Source of the DNA: Ceratopteris richardii
Lineage: Eukaryota; Streptophyta; Polypodiopsida; Polypodiales; Pteridaceae
Length of the DNA stretch: 64,000 nt
Direction: 5' to 3'
Assembly: GCA_020310875.1 (NCBI GenBank)
Contig: CM035416.1
Span: 78,187,531-78,251,530, forward strand
The translations under genes were made by a program, and so were the position numbers. Position 1 is the stretch's first letter. Each line of letters starts with the position of its first letter. The notes beneath the pieces are model-generated. The model was given only the letters and a program-made list of their open reading frames with translations. It did not search any database and was not told the origin of the DNA. Shown one piece after another: positions 10,007 to 21,700 of this stretch.

Positions 10007-10512
10007 GTTAAACTGATAATTTAACTATGTATCAAATCTGGGTTCTTGGGATGGTTAGGCGTCTGTAAAACAGAGGCCCTATTTGTATTTTCCCAAATCT
10101 ACAGATTCAATGTATACTACTGCACCAACTTAATGATCCGAATTAAACTACCTTTCAAATATGTATCTGTTCTACACATTACAACATTCGTCACCGCAAT
10201 ACGTATAAATGTGCAACTTCGTCACTTTACCGCAATATCACTTTAACTTAACACTTCAACAGAGAATGAATTAATTACTGAATTCAATTAACAAAATTAT
10301 AGAATACTCAAGATATGGTCAATGTGACATGCTCCACTTCAGGCGCTTTGCCCAGACTAACAGTCCGGCGTCGTCCACCTTTTGTCTCACGCGCACCCCT
10401 CTTACATTAATCGAAAAAGGGTTACAATTGTTTGCGCTATGCCCTTTCGGTATGCGTGCGACTTTTCAGAATTACATTACAGAAATTGTAAATTCCATTC
10501 TAGCGGCTCACA
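10007..10512 (-). repeat. B1 3' LTR
   Basis: 506 bp, from TGTTAAACTG to GGCTCACA in plus orientation, pairing with the LTR at 14337-14852. No polypurine tract is visible at its inner border (10513-10540); instead that stretch contains GGTTCGAGTCC on the minus strand. Confidence 0.93.
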
Positions 10513-10557
10513 CTGGCACACACGGTGGACTCGAACCCAAAAGGATGAATACAAAAT

Positions 10558-11700
10558 TTAAGATTCATCTATAATGCCCTGTATATACATGGAGCGGGCT
10601 AGCTTAAAGGTGCGGGCTATTTTCTGCTTCAAGGAATCTAACATATTCCGCAGAATTTCGGGTTCAATAAGCTGCACATCAGTTCTGACCGAACTGGTAG
10701 CGATCACCTGGGAGATTAATGCGTCGGCGTGGATTTGCAAAAAGGCTTCTTGTAAATAAAAATCATTAGCAAAACGTATCCAATCGAAAAGGAAATGATT
10801 CGTATGGAAGTAACTTATGCTCTAATGCTACGCGCAGATTAGGAACCACTAGTTCCATAGGGGCAATTGCCTCCAAACCATATGCCAACTTGAAGGGAGT
10901 TGTTCTGGTCGCCACTTTATATGTTGTACGGTAAGCCCATAATACCGCACATAGGAATTGGTCCCACCTCTCCGGGCAATCCAATACCAATTTCTTTAAG
11001 ATGTTCAACAGAGATTTTTTTGTGCTCTCCGCGAGGCCATTCGCTCATGGATAGTAGGGGGAACTGAACTTATGCACAATCTGGAAGGTGTGAGTAAGCA
11101 CTTGCATTAATGTGTTAGCAAAGTGCGTACCTTGATCAGTCACAATCTCCGAGGGTAAACCATAGCATCGAAAAATATCTTTCATCAAACATTTAGTGAC
11201 CACAGCAGTTGTGGCTGACCGTAGAGCCCAAGCTTCAACCCACCAAGTCGCATAATCCGTGCATGTAAGAATATATCTGTTACTGGTAAGTGTCGCAGGA
11301 GGTGTAATTGGTCCGATAAAATCCAAGCCCCATTTTTGAAAGGGTTAGAGAGCCAAAACTGGTTGGAGCAAAAAGAAATGTCTCTGTAAAGGTTGACCTG
11401 AATGCTGACACATCGCACTATCACACAAATTGGGTCACATCACGGTACATAGTAGGCCACCATAAGCCACTCTGCAAAATCTTCCAATGGGTCAGGTCAA
11501 CCGCAAAATGACCTCCAGCTGAGGTAGAATGAGCCATGGAGATTACTGAAGCAGTTTCATGTGGCAGAACACATCTTAGCAGCACTCCCGAGTGATCCAT
11601 ATAATATAATTGCCCTACAATTAGCCGGAATCATCGACTATACATGGCCAATTTTCGTTGAGCAGCAGGAGAGGTCATACCGGGAGGAAATCCACTAGTC
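10558..11700 (-). pseudogene. B1 integrase
   Basis: Integrase core on the minus strand: WGLDFIGP (first catalytic Asp; the ATG at 11326 falls inside this motif), EIVTDQGTHF (second Asp) and ANGLAESTK (Glu). It continues through WAYRTTYKVATRTTPFKLAYG, the conserved tail of plant Ty3 integrases, to a C-terminal part with LQIHADALISQVIATSS ending at 10558. A one-base slip in a T-run near 10772 separates the tail, and a stop sits just before the Glu motif (near 11047). The upstream zinc-binding part (11330-11700) is decayed (CDSAMCQHSGQP is still visible). Confidence 0.82.
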
Positions 11701-11747
11701 AAGAAAAGCATCAAAGTGTGATAATAGGAGGATTTTACCAGCAATGC

Positions 11748-12075
11748 TTATTGATCATCCTGTGCCATCTTTGTTGCATAGATAGCGGGTGTGGTATCAT
11801 CAACTCCTTCCAAAATTTCACCGGAATCCAACCGAGATAAAAAATCAACAAGCACGTGTGCGGACCTTGATCGATGTACCACTGAATAATCAAACTCTTG
11901 GAGCAACAATACCCATCTGGCTAACCGTCCACCTAGATGCTGTTGGCGAACAAGGTACACCAAGGCTGCATGATCGACATGGAAGGTGAAGCAGTGTCCC
12001 AGTAAATAATGTCAGAATTTCTTCATCGAATACACTAATCCGAAACATTCATGTTCGGTGACTGAATAACTGCGC
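11748..12075 (-). pseudogene. B1 RNase H remnant fused to protease
   Basis: The minus strand reads KLAPTERSYSVTEHECFGL (with the catalytic Glu), then FHVDHAALVYLVRQQ and FDYSVVHRSRSAHVLVDFLSRL. These are the middle and end of a Ty3 RNase H; the N-terminal part with the first catalytic Asp is gone. Only a few codons separate it from the protease tail at 12086, so RT and the RNase H start have been removed. Confidence 0.8.
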
Positions 12076-12085
12076 TCTGTCGGAG

Positions 12086-12409
12086 CTAATTTAACCATGG
12101 TCGTCCAAATAGAAGGTTATAATGAAGGCTGGATTCGGGTAATTCCAGAACAACAAAGGTCATTTTAAATACAGCTCCTTGAAGAGTAATAGGAATGTCT
12201 CGCACCAATCCAACTGGATGAACTCGGGATTGATCAGCCATGCAGACAAAAAATTGGACATGCTCGATGTGCATCCATCCCATCCGTTGACAAAGTGCAG
12301 CTGTTGCAATTTTTACTCCAGATCCTCCATCAATTAATACTTTGTTTATTTTATGATTCTTATACCAGATCGTAATCAGGGGCACCATATGGTCCACCAT
12401 CGGATCCAA
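12086..12409 (-). pseudogene. B1 aspartic protease
   Basis: About 107 codons. The active-site motif is VLIDGGSGVKIATAAL, followed by QRMGW and the conserved family ending LLFGRPWLN (GRxWL). The open frame is intact, but it runs straight into the RNase H remnant instead of RT. Retroviral-type proteases process the Gag-Pol polyprotein. Confidence 0.82.
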
Positions 12410-12415
12410 TTCGGG

Positions 12416-14274
12416 CTAGATTGTTGCTATCGAAGGAGCACATGAAGGTCCTAGACTGACCTGTTGCTGGAACTGTTGGCGCACGCAAGGGACCAAAGCC
12501 AATAATTGTCCCAATGGTAGTGTAATGGATGCCTTGGATAAGACATCCCACACCGGATTAAATTTTGTTGTGTCCGGTACGGTGTCCGGTGGGGACTCCG
12601 GTATTGTTTGGGTCAGATTTCTTCCTTCTGATAGTGCATGTGGTATGCTTTGCTGCATCACCGAAACTGGGTCAGGAAAAACAGTTTGTTCTTGGGTCGC
12701 CCACTTGCTTGCTTTAGTAAACACCTTCTGCTGTTCACGAATTCCAAGTTCAAAAATCTCCACAGCTGGCTGTAATTGCTTTCTCGAGCGTGTTTGCACC
12801 ACTGCCGTTTGAGTGTCTACTGGTGAAATGTACACCATGTTCGCCATCGGGTGTTGTCGTTCCTTTTTCCTTTTATCGTACTTAGCCGCATCTTTATAGT
12901 ACCTACGGATATGCCCTATTTCACCACAAAAATGACATTTAGGTGATGGAGGAGATGCACCTTCACCTGATGGACCTGCATTCCACCAAGTTTGCCCAAA
13001 GTTAATCGACCGTGCTCCTCTATAATTCTTGTATCCTTGGTGAGGAGTATTCCTCATTTGTGGTGGTACGTAGTGACTGGCCGGTTGCCCTTGTTCCTGA
13101 ATGATAGCATTGACAACCGCCCTACTCTGTACCTTTGCATTATAAAGACAGGTCTCCGTAGTGTGGTCTGTTGTATGGTAGATGGCGCAATACATTTGAT
13201 TCAGAGCACAGGTTGAGTTGTCGTGTCCTATATATTTACATTTAGTATAGTAAATTTGTTTCAAAGGATCCTCATTTCAATGCTTGGATGCCTTCAACCA
13301 CTCTAAATCTTCAGTGAATCCACCCACTTTATTTTCTAACTATAAAGCCATAGCGATTACGGCATCCAAAGTCATTCCCCCCACACATCGTATAATCATG
13401 ATCTGTTTCAATTGGGGATTTAATCCGTTAATGAACCACTGAGTAATGACATCGTCTGGTAAATTGGCATGCACTGGTGATAACTTCCGTAAATGAGTCC
13501 GAAATAAAGTGGCATAGTCTTGTACATTCTGGTGTGCCTTCTGCTGGTTATTCTGCAGGTAATCAATAATTTATGCTGGGTTTTTCTTTAACCGGAATCG
13601 CTGCAGAAATGCATCCTTCACGTCATCGTATTGCCGAAAATGATTCAAGTCATACTCGATTAACCAGCGTGCAGCTTCATTAACCAAAGTTGACTAGAAC
13701 ACAATGGCTTTATAAGCAGGGTCTGCTGGGTAATTCAAAACTGCATAATTAATTTCAAATGTCTGCACATGCACATCAGGATCATCTCTCGAAAAACCTC
13801 CAAATTTTGTGTACGTGACTCCGGCTGGCATCGGATGTGTTGGAATAATCTGTTGCTATTGTTGTTGTTGTTGTTATCATCGAAGATCATCGAATTGTCA
13901 CCGGAGATCACCAAATTGTCACCGGAGATCACCGAATTGTCACTGAATAATACCGAATTGTCATCGAAGATCACCGAATGGTCACCAAGGATCACCAAAT
14001 TGTCACCGGACAATGCTGAACCGACATCGCACTGCGTAGAAGTACAACAAAAAATTAACGTACTCTCTGCAGACTGTACCGGACTATCACCGGAACGCAC
14101 CGGATTATCTCTGCAAACTACAAAACTGCTTCTGCACAGCATCGAACTGCCACTGGAATTTGGTTGTTCTTCACTTCTACCACCAGAAGGTGTTCCTAAC
14201 GAACTCAGAATGACCCAGGGATGTTGATCACTTCGGTATTTGGGATAAGATTCGTCAGAACGTGTTACTAGCAT
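12416..14274 (-). pseudogene. B1 Gag
   Basis: The N-terminal part (14274-13735) is low-complexity with repeated SGDNSVI-like decapeptides and an Asn run. The capsid part (13735-13265) reads KAIVF, AARWLIEYDL, VITQWFINGLNP with three stop codons. The C-terminal part (13264-12416, 282 codons) is open and has two Cys/His segments: YYTKCKYIGHDNSTCALNQ and CHFCGEIGHIRRYY, in which the last zinc ligand is Tyr instead of Cys. B2 at 24547-26135 has the same first segment with intact CX2CX4HX4C. Confidence 0.8.
13872..14005. repeat. 21-bp coding minisatellite in B1 gag
   Basis: About six imperfect copies of a 21-bp unit such as ACCGAATTGTCACCGGAGATC; it begins next to a GTT/GTTG microsatellite (13856-13876). 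On the minus strand it encodes the repeated SGDNSVI/FDDNSVL pattern. Confidence 0.82.
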
Positions 14275-14336
14275 ATATCAAAGGATTTTTCTTCGACCCT
14301 TCAACTGGCTACTCCATTTCCCACAGACGACGCTAG

Positions 14337-14852
14337 TGTTAAACTGGTAATTTAACTGTTTATCAAATCTGGGTTCTTGGGATGGTTAGGGGTCTGTAAA
14401 ACAGAGGCCCTGTTTGTATTTTCCCAAATCTACAAATTCAATGTATACTACTGCACCAACTTAATGATCCGAATTAAACTATATTTCAAATATGTATCTG
14501 TTCTACACATTACAACATTCTTCACCGCAATACGTATAAATGCGCAACTTCGTCACTTTACCGCAATATCTCTTTAACTTAACACTTCAACCGAGACTGA
14601 ATTAATTACTGAATTCAATTAACAGAATTACAGAATACTTACAATACTCAAGATATGGTCAATGTGACGCGCTCCACTTCAGCCAGTTCACCCAGACTAA
14701 CAGTCCGACGTCGTCCACATTTTATCTCACCCGCGCCCCTCTTACATTAATCGAAAAAGCGCTACAACTGTTTGTGCTACGCCCTTTCGGTATGCGTGTG
14801 ACTTTTCATAATTACATTACAGAAATTGTAAATTCCATTCCGGTGGCTCACA
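14337..14852 (-). repeat. B1 5' LTR
   Basis: 516 bp. Immediately downstream on the minus strand is CTAGCGTCGTCTGTGGGAA, in primer-site position and similar to the sites used by other plant Ty3 elements; I did not identify the tRNA. Confidence 0.93.
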
Positions 14853-14856
14853 ATAG

Positions 14857-15640
14857 GACCACAAACATCATTGTGAACAAGGTGCAATTTTTGAGGAGCT
14901 TGAACTGAACCATCTTTTGGGAACATGGAACATTGCATTTTGCCCAAAATAAAACCTTTACAGACATGTTTACCAGATGCCTCAAGTTTGGGCAGAGAGG
15001 ACACCATTTCAAATTTTTGCAAGCGTAGAAAATAAGCAAAATGCAGATGACCAAAGTGTGCATGCCAAAGCTTTGCATGTGACTAAGTCTGAGAATCATG
15101 TACTGCACATGCTAAATCATTCACATATTTTTCATAGTCTATGAGCTTATACAACCCATGACATAGAATTCCAGAAGCAATGATGACATCACCATTTGAT
15201 AGATCATGAACTTTACATCTATCATCAACAAATTTCACAACCAAGCCAATCTTGGCTAAAGCTGAAACTGATAACAGATTCTTATTGATGCCTCACACAA
15301 ATAAAACATCCGACAATGTAAAAGAACTACCATCAGCAGTAGTCAGAATGATCTTACCACCTCCCATGATAGGATAAGAGTTATTGGCACATGTGATAGT
15401 ATTCCTTGTAGGGGTAGACTTGTGTGAAGTGAAGAAACTCTGCTGCAAGGTAATATGTTTGGTTGCCCCAGTATCAAAGTACCAAACATCTGAGTCTACT
15501 ACAAACATACACTGTTCATGAAAAGATGGTTCATAACTGCAAATAGTGGTAAATTCCCATTCTTCATTCTGCACAAGGTTAGCAAACTCTGTTTTGGGTG
15601 TAGAGGCCTCTGCAACAACCATTCTAGCCTCTTTCTTCAT
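14857..15640 (-). pseudogene. copia-2 protease and GAG-pre-integrase
   Basis: On the minus strand, WYFDTGATKHIT is the copia protease active site (DTGA intact), followed by the strand ending in TLSDVLFV. After a stop-rich stretch comes the pre-integrase zinc module with MQKFEMVSSLPKLE and HVCKGFILGKM, in which the second Cys of the usual CX2C is Phe. The sequence reaches the B1 insertion point at CGPIV. Confidence 0.83.
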
Positions 15641-15646
15641 TGCCTC

Positions 15647-16556
15647 TTAAGCGACTAGTTTTGGAAAACTCTTTATGACATGATCATTTCCTTTATAATA
15701 TTTGCAAAACAATTTCTGCTTTTCTATTTTCTTCTCATCTTTGTCATCCTTCTTTGATTGTGAAAAATTAGTAGATTTTTGCTTACTAGTAGAAGAGCTC
15801 CATTTACCTTTGCCCTTCTGACTAGCCAGGAGAGCTTGATTTGCAACACACATAATGGACTTGTTCTACCTAGACTATTGTTCCTGCAACAGAACAGAGA
15901 TTAACTCCTCAAATGTTAATGCATTTGGACTGCCTTTCATCATCAATCAAAGAGTAGAAGCAAAACTCTTATATGAATCTGGAAGACCATTCAAAATAGT
16001 CTGCATAAATCAACTATCAAGAAAGACTTCATCAACAAAAATCAACTACTCCTTCAAATCTTTGATCTTTATCAAGAAACTATCCATGGAATCTCCTTCA
16101 TTCATGTGCTCAATCTCCAACTATTTTTGAAGGTAAGCAACACGAGCCTCAATCCTTGCCTGGTACAAAGTAGTTAATGTATCCCAAGGATTCTTTGCTG
16201 TTTTGAAAGAGAAAATGTGGGGAATAATGGCATGTTTGACAGACAAGTCTATCAATGCATGTGCCTAAGCATCTTAGCCATCCCAATGAAGTTGCTCTGT
16301 AGTAGGTGCAGTAGGAACCACAACACAAACAACAATCTTAAAAATATCACCAGCTTCAATGCCATCTGCATCACCTTTAGCTATTGTGTTTGCAGGTGTA
16401 ATAGGATGTTTTTCGACACCTTGCACAATATTCCACAATCCCTTTGCAATCAATACATGATGCATCATATAAGCCCATAATGGGTAATTGGTACCGTCCA
16501 ACTTATCCTTAATAGCCAACATACGGAATACATCACTGCTTTCAACCATGGCCACT
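15647..16556 (-). pseudogene. gag: copia-2 Gag
   Basis: The N-terminus (16555-16274) reads DKLDGTNYPLWAYMMHHVL and WNIVQGVEKHPITPA, the copia Gag start domain. The middle (16200-15860) is broken by stops but keeps MNEGDSMDSF-like and KIKDLKE matches. The C-terminus (15853-15647) carries KGKGKWSSSTSKQK and a spoiled zinc knuckle (CKYYKGNDHVIKSF, with two Cys lost compared with copia-8). Confidence 0.83.
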
Positions 16557-16845
16557 GACTAAAATACCTTGATGCAAAAAAATTATTGTATCTCAAAAAG
16601 TTGAACAGAACTACCCTATGGAGTTTTGCTAAACTTGTAGTAGACTTCAAGTCGCTTATACTAGCGAACAAAAACTTGTATATATCTTTGGCACAAAAAG
16701 ATAAAATTATCTTCATAAGCACTGCAATAGTGCATTTGGAGGCCGAAATGAGCTTAGATTTCCCTGAGTATGATCACCAATTTTGTGTGATTTTGAGATT
16801 GTGATCGGAGGGGTGTCGACAACACCCTAGATGAACCAACGACTT

Positions 16846-16858
16846 GCTCTGATACCAA
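16846..16858 (-). promoter_or_regulatory. copia-2 primer-binding site, initiator Met type
   Basis: The minus strand reads TTGGTATCAGAGC, matching the complement of the 3' end of plant initiator tRNA-Met, one base inside the LTR end. Confidence 0.9.
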
Positions 16859-16859
16859 T

Positions 16860-17090
16860 TGTTGGAGTTTGAGGTCTACAGTAGCATGCGGATAGCACAA
16901 GGAAGAAGAAGAAGCTTGGAGCACAACACACAATGCTGAATGTATTACCAATAGAATGTACAAAGATAAGTGATATGTTAGGGCTATAGGCATATATACA
17001 AGCCGGGGGAAAAAGAACTCCTAAAGAGGGAAAAAAGTGCCCTGACGATTGTAGTATGTTCACACACATCACTATCTAAATATATCAACA
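16860..17090 (-). repeat. copia-2 5' LTR
   Basis: 231 bp with clean TGTTG...CAACA ends. Its outer end abuts copia-3 gag in the opposite orientation. Confidence 0.92.
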
Positions 17091-17787
17091 ATGTATTGGT
17101 AGCAAAAGGTCTGTGAAATATTGTGTAGGGTGTTGAAAAACATCCTACTACACCTACAAATATAGTTATTGAAGGTAATACAAATGATGTTGGAGATGAT
17201 GATCTTCAATTCCATAGTCGTGTTGCAGATCCTATTCCATCAACTATAGAGCAACTTCATTGGGATGGCAGAGATGCTTTGGCATGAGATAGCTTTGTCT
17301 TTCGAACATGTCATTATCCCTAACATTTACTATTGTAATACAACAAAGTATGCTTTGGATACACTTTAAACTTTATACCATATAAGAAATGAGGCTTGTG
17401 TTGCTTACCTCCGAAAACAATTGGAGAGTGATTATATAAATGAAGGAGATTCTATGGACAATTTTTTGACAAAGATCAAAGATTTGAAGGAGGAGTTGAT
17501 TTCTATTGATGAAGTGTTCCCAATAGTTCACTTGTGAAGAGTGTTCTTAACGGTCTTCCAAATTCATATCAAAGTTTTGCTTAGTCTCTATTTTGTTGTA
17601 GGAAAATGACTCGCACAACAAGTCAACTATGTCTATTGAAGATCGAGCTTTCTTAGTTATCCAAAAAGGCAAAGGTAAGTGGAGCTCTTTTTTATCCACT
17701 AGTGAGCAGAAATATGTTAATACTACACATTTGAAGAAGGAAGACAAAGATGACAAGAAGATAAAGACAAAGGATGCTTGATTTACT
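17091..17787 (+). pseudogene. copia-3 Gag fragment
   Basis: Fragments recognisable by comparison with copia-8: YVLVAKG-like start, VEKHPTTPTN, EQLHWDGRDA, AYLRKQLESDYINEGDSMDNF, KIKDLKEELIS, LNGLPNSYQSFA and KGKGKWSS. Several frame breaks occur. It ends in KKEDKDDKK before the zinc knuckle. Confidence 0.78.
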
Positions 17788-18414
17788 ATGCATAACTCAA
17801 CTGGATACTCAATTTGCTATCTCTCAATTGAGCACGTTTATGCATTGCCTAACTATCAAGCTTGGTGGATGGTCAAGTGAATCTTTCTCTACTTGAGTGA
17901 TACCAAGCTACTTGGATTGTTTTATCCCAAGGGGGGATCATTATCACTAGATTTACATGTTTTTTCTAAATCATAGTAGATTGGTTGTTATGACACTCAT
18001 GTGTCCATCAGTGATTTTTTCTTCATGCTTGGTAGCTCATACATATCTTGGTTGAGTAAGAAGCAGAATGCATACCTCTAGTTATGAGGTTTAGTATAGG
18101 GTAGCTTTCATGGAGATTGTTGAGTGTGTATGGCTAAGATGCCTTTTGGTGGATTTGGATGTTGGTCATTCTTCTACTTTTCATTTGAAAATCAAAGCAC
18201 ATTGGCAATTTTGAGGAAGTCTATGTTCCATGCTTGCACAAAGCACATTGAGGTGCACTATCATTATGCCAAGAAGAGGTTCTCTGTTGGAGATATCAAT
18301 TTGGCTTATGTGTCCACACAGGATAACATTGCAGACCTTTTCACAAAGGCTCTACCTAGGGAGAAGTTTGAAACTCTTTGCAAAGTTTTGGGCTTACTTC
18401 CTTTTGTGGATTGA
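17788..18414 (+). pseudogene. copia-3 RNase H
   Basis: Decayed start (LLGLFYPKGGSLSLDLHVFS, with the first Asp region SKS in place of SDS) and a better preserved end (18124-18414): FHACTKHIEVHYHYAKKRFS and NIADLFTKALPREKFE, stopping at LLPFVD as in copia-5. The catalytic Glu region (SYEV) has lost its frame. Confidence 0.8.
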
Positions 18415-18495
18415 TTTCTTTCCAAATAGCTTGGCACTTGCTTATACATGAGTGCCAGCTACTTGTTCACTGCATCACTCCCAAAGGGAATTTTT

Positions 18496-18722
18496 TGATA
18501 TATTTTGGTGGTGATGTGTGTGAACACACTTAAGGCCATTGGGGCACTTTTTTTTATCTTTAGGAGATTTTTTCCCCTAGCTTGCATATACACCTATAAC
18601 CCTAATCGATCACTTATCTTTGTATGTTCACTTGATGATATGTTCCGTATCATGTAATGCTCCAAACTTCTTCTTCTTCCTTATGTTTTTGTTGTGCTTC
18701 CATAGATCTCGAACTATAACAA
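18496..18722 (+). repeat. copia-3 3' LTR
   Basis: About 227 bp, preceded by a worn polypurine tract (AAAGGGAATT). The TGTTG start has become TTTTTGATATAT and the end reads CTATAACAAACA. Confidence 0.82.
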
Positions 18723-21700
18723 ACACTGCTTTGGCCCTACCTATTCTCATTGATTCCATTTTGATTGCTTTCTTGGTTAGAACAGGATAGCTTATGGTTC
18801 TTGCCATCCCTTATTCTTGGGCACATTTTACATCATCCCTTACACTTTTGAGGATTTCCTTGGTGTATCAAATGGGGTTTGGCTTAGAGGAAAATGTGTT
18901 GAAATGCAGCCCTTGTTCTACTTCTTTTGTAGATCTATATGATACCTTTATGCATTATCTCTATCTCTTCTTCTTCTAAGGGTGTGTATCCTTTTTCCTC
19001 ATCAGAACATCATGATTTTGCTTGGCTCTAAGATTTGAAAATTCTTTTGGATCTTGAAATTCCACCTGCCTCACCCCACATCTTCTTTCATTGTTCTAGT
19101 TCTAATGGGATGGAAGCCAAACGTGTCTACTAGGTTGTGCAATCAAAGCTGACATTAAATTACATCCTCTTGATAGGCTAGTATGAGTGATTTTGTGAGT
19201 GTTTGTGCCCCAAATAAGGTATTTTTTTACTCCATATGGCATTGGCTACCTCTACCTGTTCAAATATCCATGTGATGATGCCTATTGTTCTTCTAGATCA
19301 TACCCCGTAAACCAAGCCATGTCAAATTCTTTTATGAGGAATAGTATATTGATCTTGGCAAGGGAAACAAAAATGTTGATGTAATAATCTTAAGCCTAGT
19401 TCAAGCCCTTGGCTATTCAAATCATTGAATGTCTTGATGTTCTTGGAATTTTTTGAAGGTGGCATGTATATCTCATTGATGTTCTTTTCTTCTTGTTTGA
19501 TGTAAAGTTCTTCTTTGATAAGCTCCACAGTTTGGTAGACCATTACTTCCTCTCCATGAAAGTTTGTGACCACGAATCTTAGTCTACATTTTCTTCGTTG
19601 TTGAGTCTCGTAGGAGGTTATCATTTTGACTTCCCGACCAAAGTCGGGACTTATGATTGGCAGATGGAGATAGTCTCCACATCCCAAAAGATTCCATGTG
19701 TTGATTAAATAAGGAGTCCATTGGTGACAATGAATTTCTTGCTAACACACAAAGAAGTAAGATCCTTCCCGCATTGAATACTTTCCTTTTCTAGCCAATA
19801 ACTGTGGGATATGCTATTGATCCCATGGGTGGATCTTGGAGGATTACTAGTGAAGGTATCTCAAGGAATTTTAGTTGGATCTTTGATTAGTTAATTGGTG
19901 GATCCTTAAATACTATGTCTCTAGCTACAATGCTGATTTCTAAAAAATGATCATGGACCCACTCTCTGCCTAGGGTCACTTTTTGCATCATATCTTCATC
20001 TTCAAAAGCTTCATCATTATGCTCATGGTTCCCAAACGTATCAAAAGTTCTACTTTTCCCATGCATTGCATTATAGAGTCCCCTTGAGTTGAGGGGTATG
20101 CTTCTATAGGGAGCAATCTTTGTTGCAAATTTGAACCACATAAGTTCTTATAGTGTAAGTTCTTCTAAGTCCCACTTGAACATATAAGTGTTGCCCTAGG
20201 GAATTTCAAGAGGACAAGCAAATCCTTGCACTTTTGTATTAAGAAAATGTTTGAACAATCCATATCCTCTAATTCAAAGAATGACTCTTCCCAAAGTAAA
20301 CTAACCATGCATAGGTCATATCCTTCTAAATCACCACATTCTACTAGATATTGCACACTGATAAATACACCATGCAGCTAAGATTTGCATCTAATAGTAT
20401 GGTTCAAATTTTCATCATTAAAGATTCTAGGCAGGTATGTAGGATCCTTGACTAGTCTAGACATGGGCTTGTGTATAGCTTCTTTTAGCCTCTCCAATAG
20501 AAGCTTTACACACCCATAAGTTGGTGTCTTACTGCATCCAAGAGGGATCCTTTGAATACACAGTATGTGTAGAGGTCCTCTCTTCATCTTGTTGATAGGC
20601 ATTCCATTGTAGTGGAGTGATATCCATAAAAGAAAATTCATTTAAAATTTATCTAAGTAGTCACACCCCTAAGTGTTGCAAAGATAAGGAATGAGATCCC
20701 CAATCTTGGACCACTTTGCATTGGCACATGAAAGGCCTTCCTAAGATCATCTCATATTTCCTAGCCTTTCCAAAGTGACAAATAACGAGTGTATGCTAAA
20801 GTTTTACTCCACAATTTGAGAGTACTATCCCTTCCAATAGTCTATGAAGATGCTTTATGTGACCAATTGCTAATTGTAATTTCATTCCTGTGAGCCGTAG
20901 GATAGTTTGACCCTATTTCTCCCAAAGCTCTTTAGTCGCAATGCCAACTCCTACTCTCGATTCTAGTTTTTCTTTGGTTTTATAATCATTCTAGAGGTCA
21001 TGTAGACAGGTGTTTCCCTTATCCCCTTCATTGTAATCTCCATTTATCTAATAGGTTTGGTGCATCTTCTTCTCATTGTTTGTGTTCTCTTGCATTTTGA
21101 TTTGGCTTCATACTCTCCCATGTAGTTAGGAAGAGTGTGAAGACTCATTGTATCCTCGTCCTAACCACTAAGGTTATGAGCATCACCATAATAAGATCCT
21201 TCAAGAAGACTCTCATCACTTTTTCCCACAACTATTTTAGGAATAAGCGGGTTGATCCATTGCTCCTTCTTCCATCATGTTTCATGATCTCTTTCCCGTA
21301 GTTCTTGCATCCAAGCTTCATCCATATCTTTTATGGTCTTTTTTCTCTCTACCACAATTCTTGGCACTCTAGGTGTATGAGGGGTCTCTCTTAAAGATCT
21401 ATTTTGAACTAGAGTTGGATCCTTAAGTGTCATTTTTTGTGTGAATTCATGAAATTGATGTCCTAGAATCCTAGTATTTGGTATCGGAATGGGCACATGT
21501 TCTAGCCTATCTTGAGTGAAGTCTACCGTCTTCATGCATACGTCTAACCTTTCCCATTCTAGGTCTCCTCTAAGATATCACCTCTCATGGTGATTTGAGA
21601 TAGGTCCTATGGTGAATCTAGGTTGACAAGCTTTAAAGAACACTTGTAGGCCTTCAAAAATGGGATCTTCTAGGACCAATCCTACCTATTGCTTTAGTTT

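Larger units (their letters stand above)
10007..14852 (-). mobile_element. B1, Ty3-like element with both LTRs, RT deleted
   Basis: A 4.85-kb minus-strand element bounded by LTRs (10007-10512 and 14337-14852), each TG...CA, with ATAG target duplication. The internal order is gag, protease, RNase H remnant, integrase. The whole RT is absent. By eye the two LTRs differ at about 38 of 505 aligned positions plus one indel of about 10 bp. It could only have moved using enzymes from another copy if the deletion predates insertion. Confidence 0.9.
9531..17090 (-). mobile_element. copia-2, 5' two thirds, split by B1
   Basis: The minus-strand order is LTR (16860-17090), primer site, leader, gag, zinc knuckle, protease, GAG-pre-integrase, then integrase, which is cut at 14853/10006 by the B1 insertion and resumes to about 9531. 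RT, RNase H and the 3' LTR are missing. The upstream side (17091) abuts copia-3, which runs the other way. Confidence 0.85.
17091..18722 (+). mobile_element. copia-3, gag fused to RNase H plus 3' LTR
   Basis: The plus-strand order is truncated gag, RNase H, 3' LTR. Everything from protease through most of RT is missing. The gag begins at the codon for VLVAKG, exactly where the copia-2 LTR ends, so copia-2 probably inserted into copia-3 gag and the 5' part of copia-3 was then lost. Confidence 0.82.

Noticed and set aside
13769-14227. Plus-strand 152-codon ORF
   Set aside because: It is antisense to the repeat-rich B1 Gag N-terminus; its openness follows from the 21-bp repeat.
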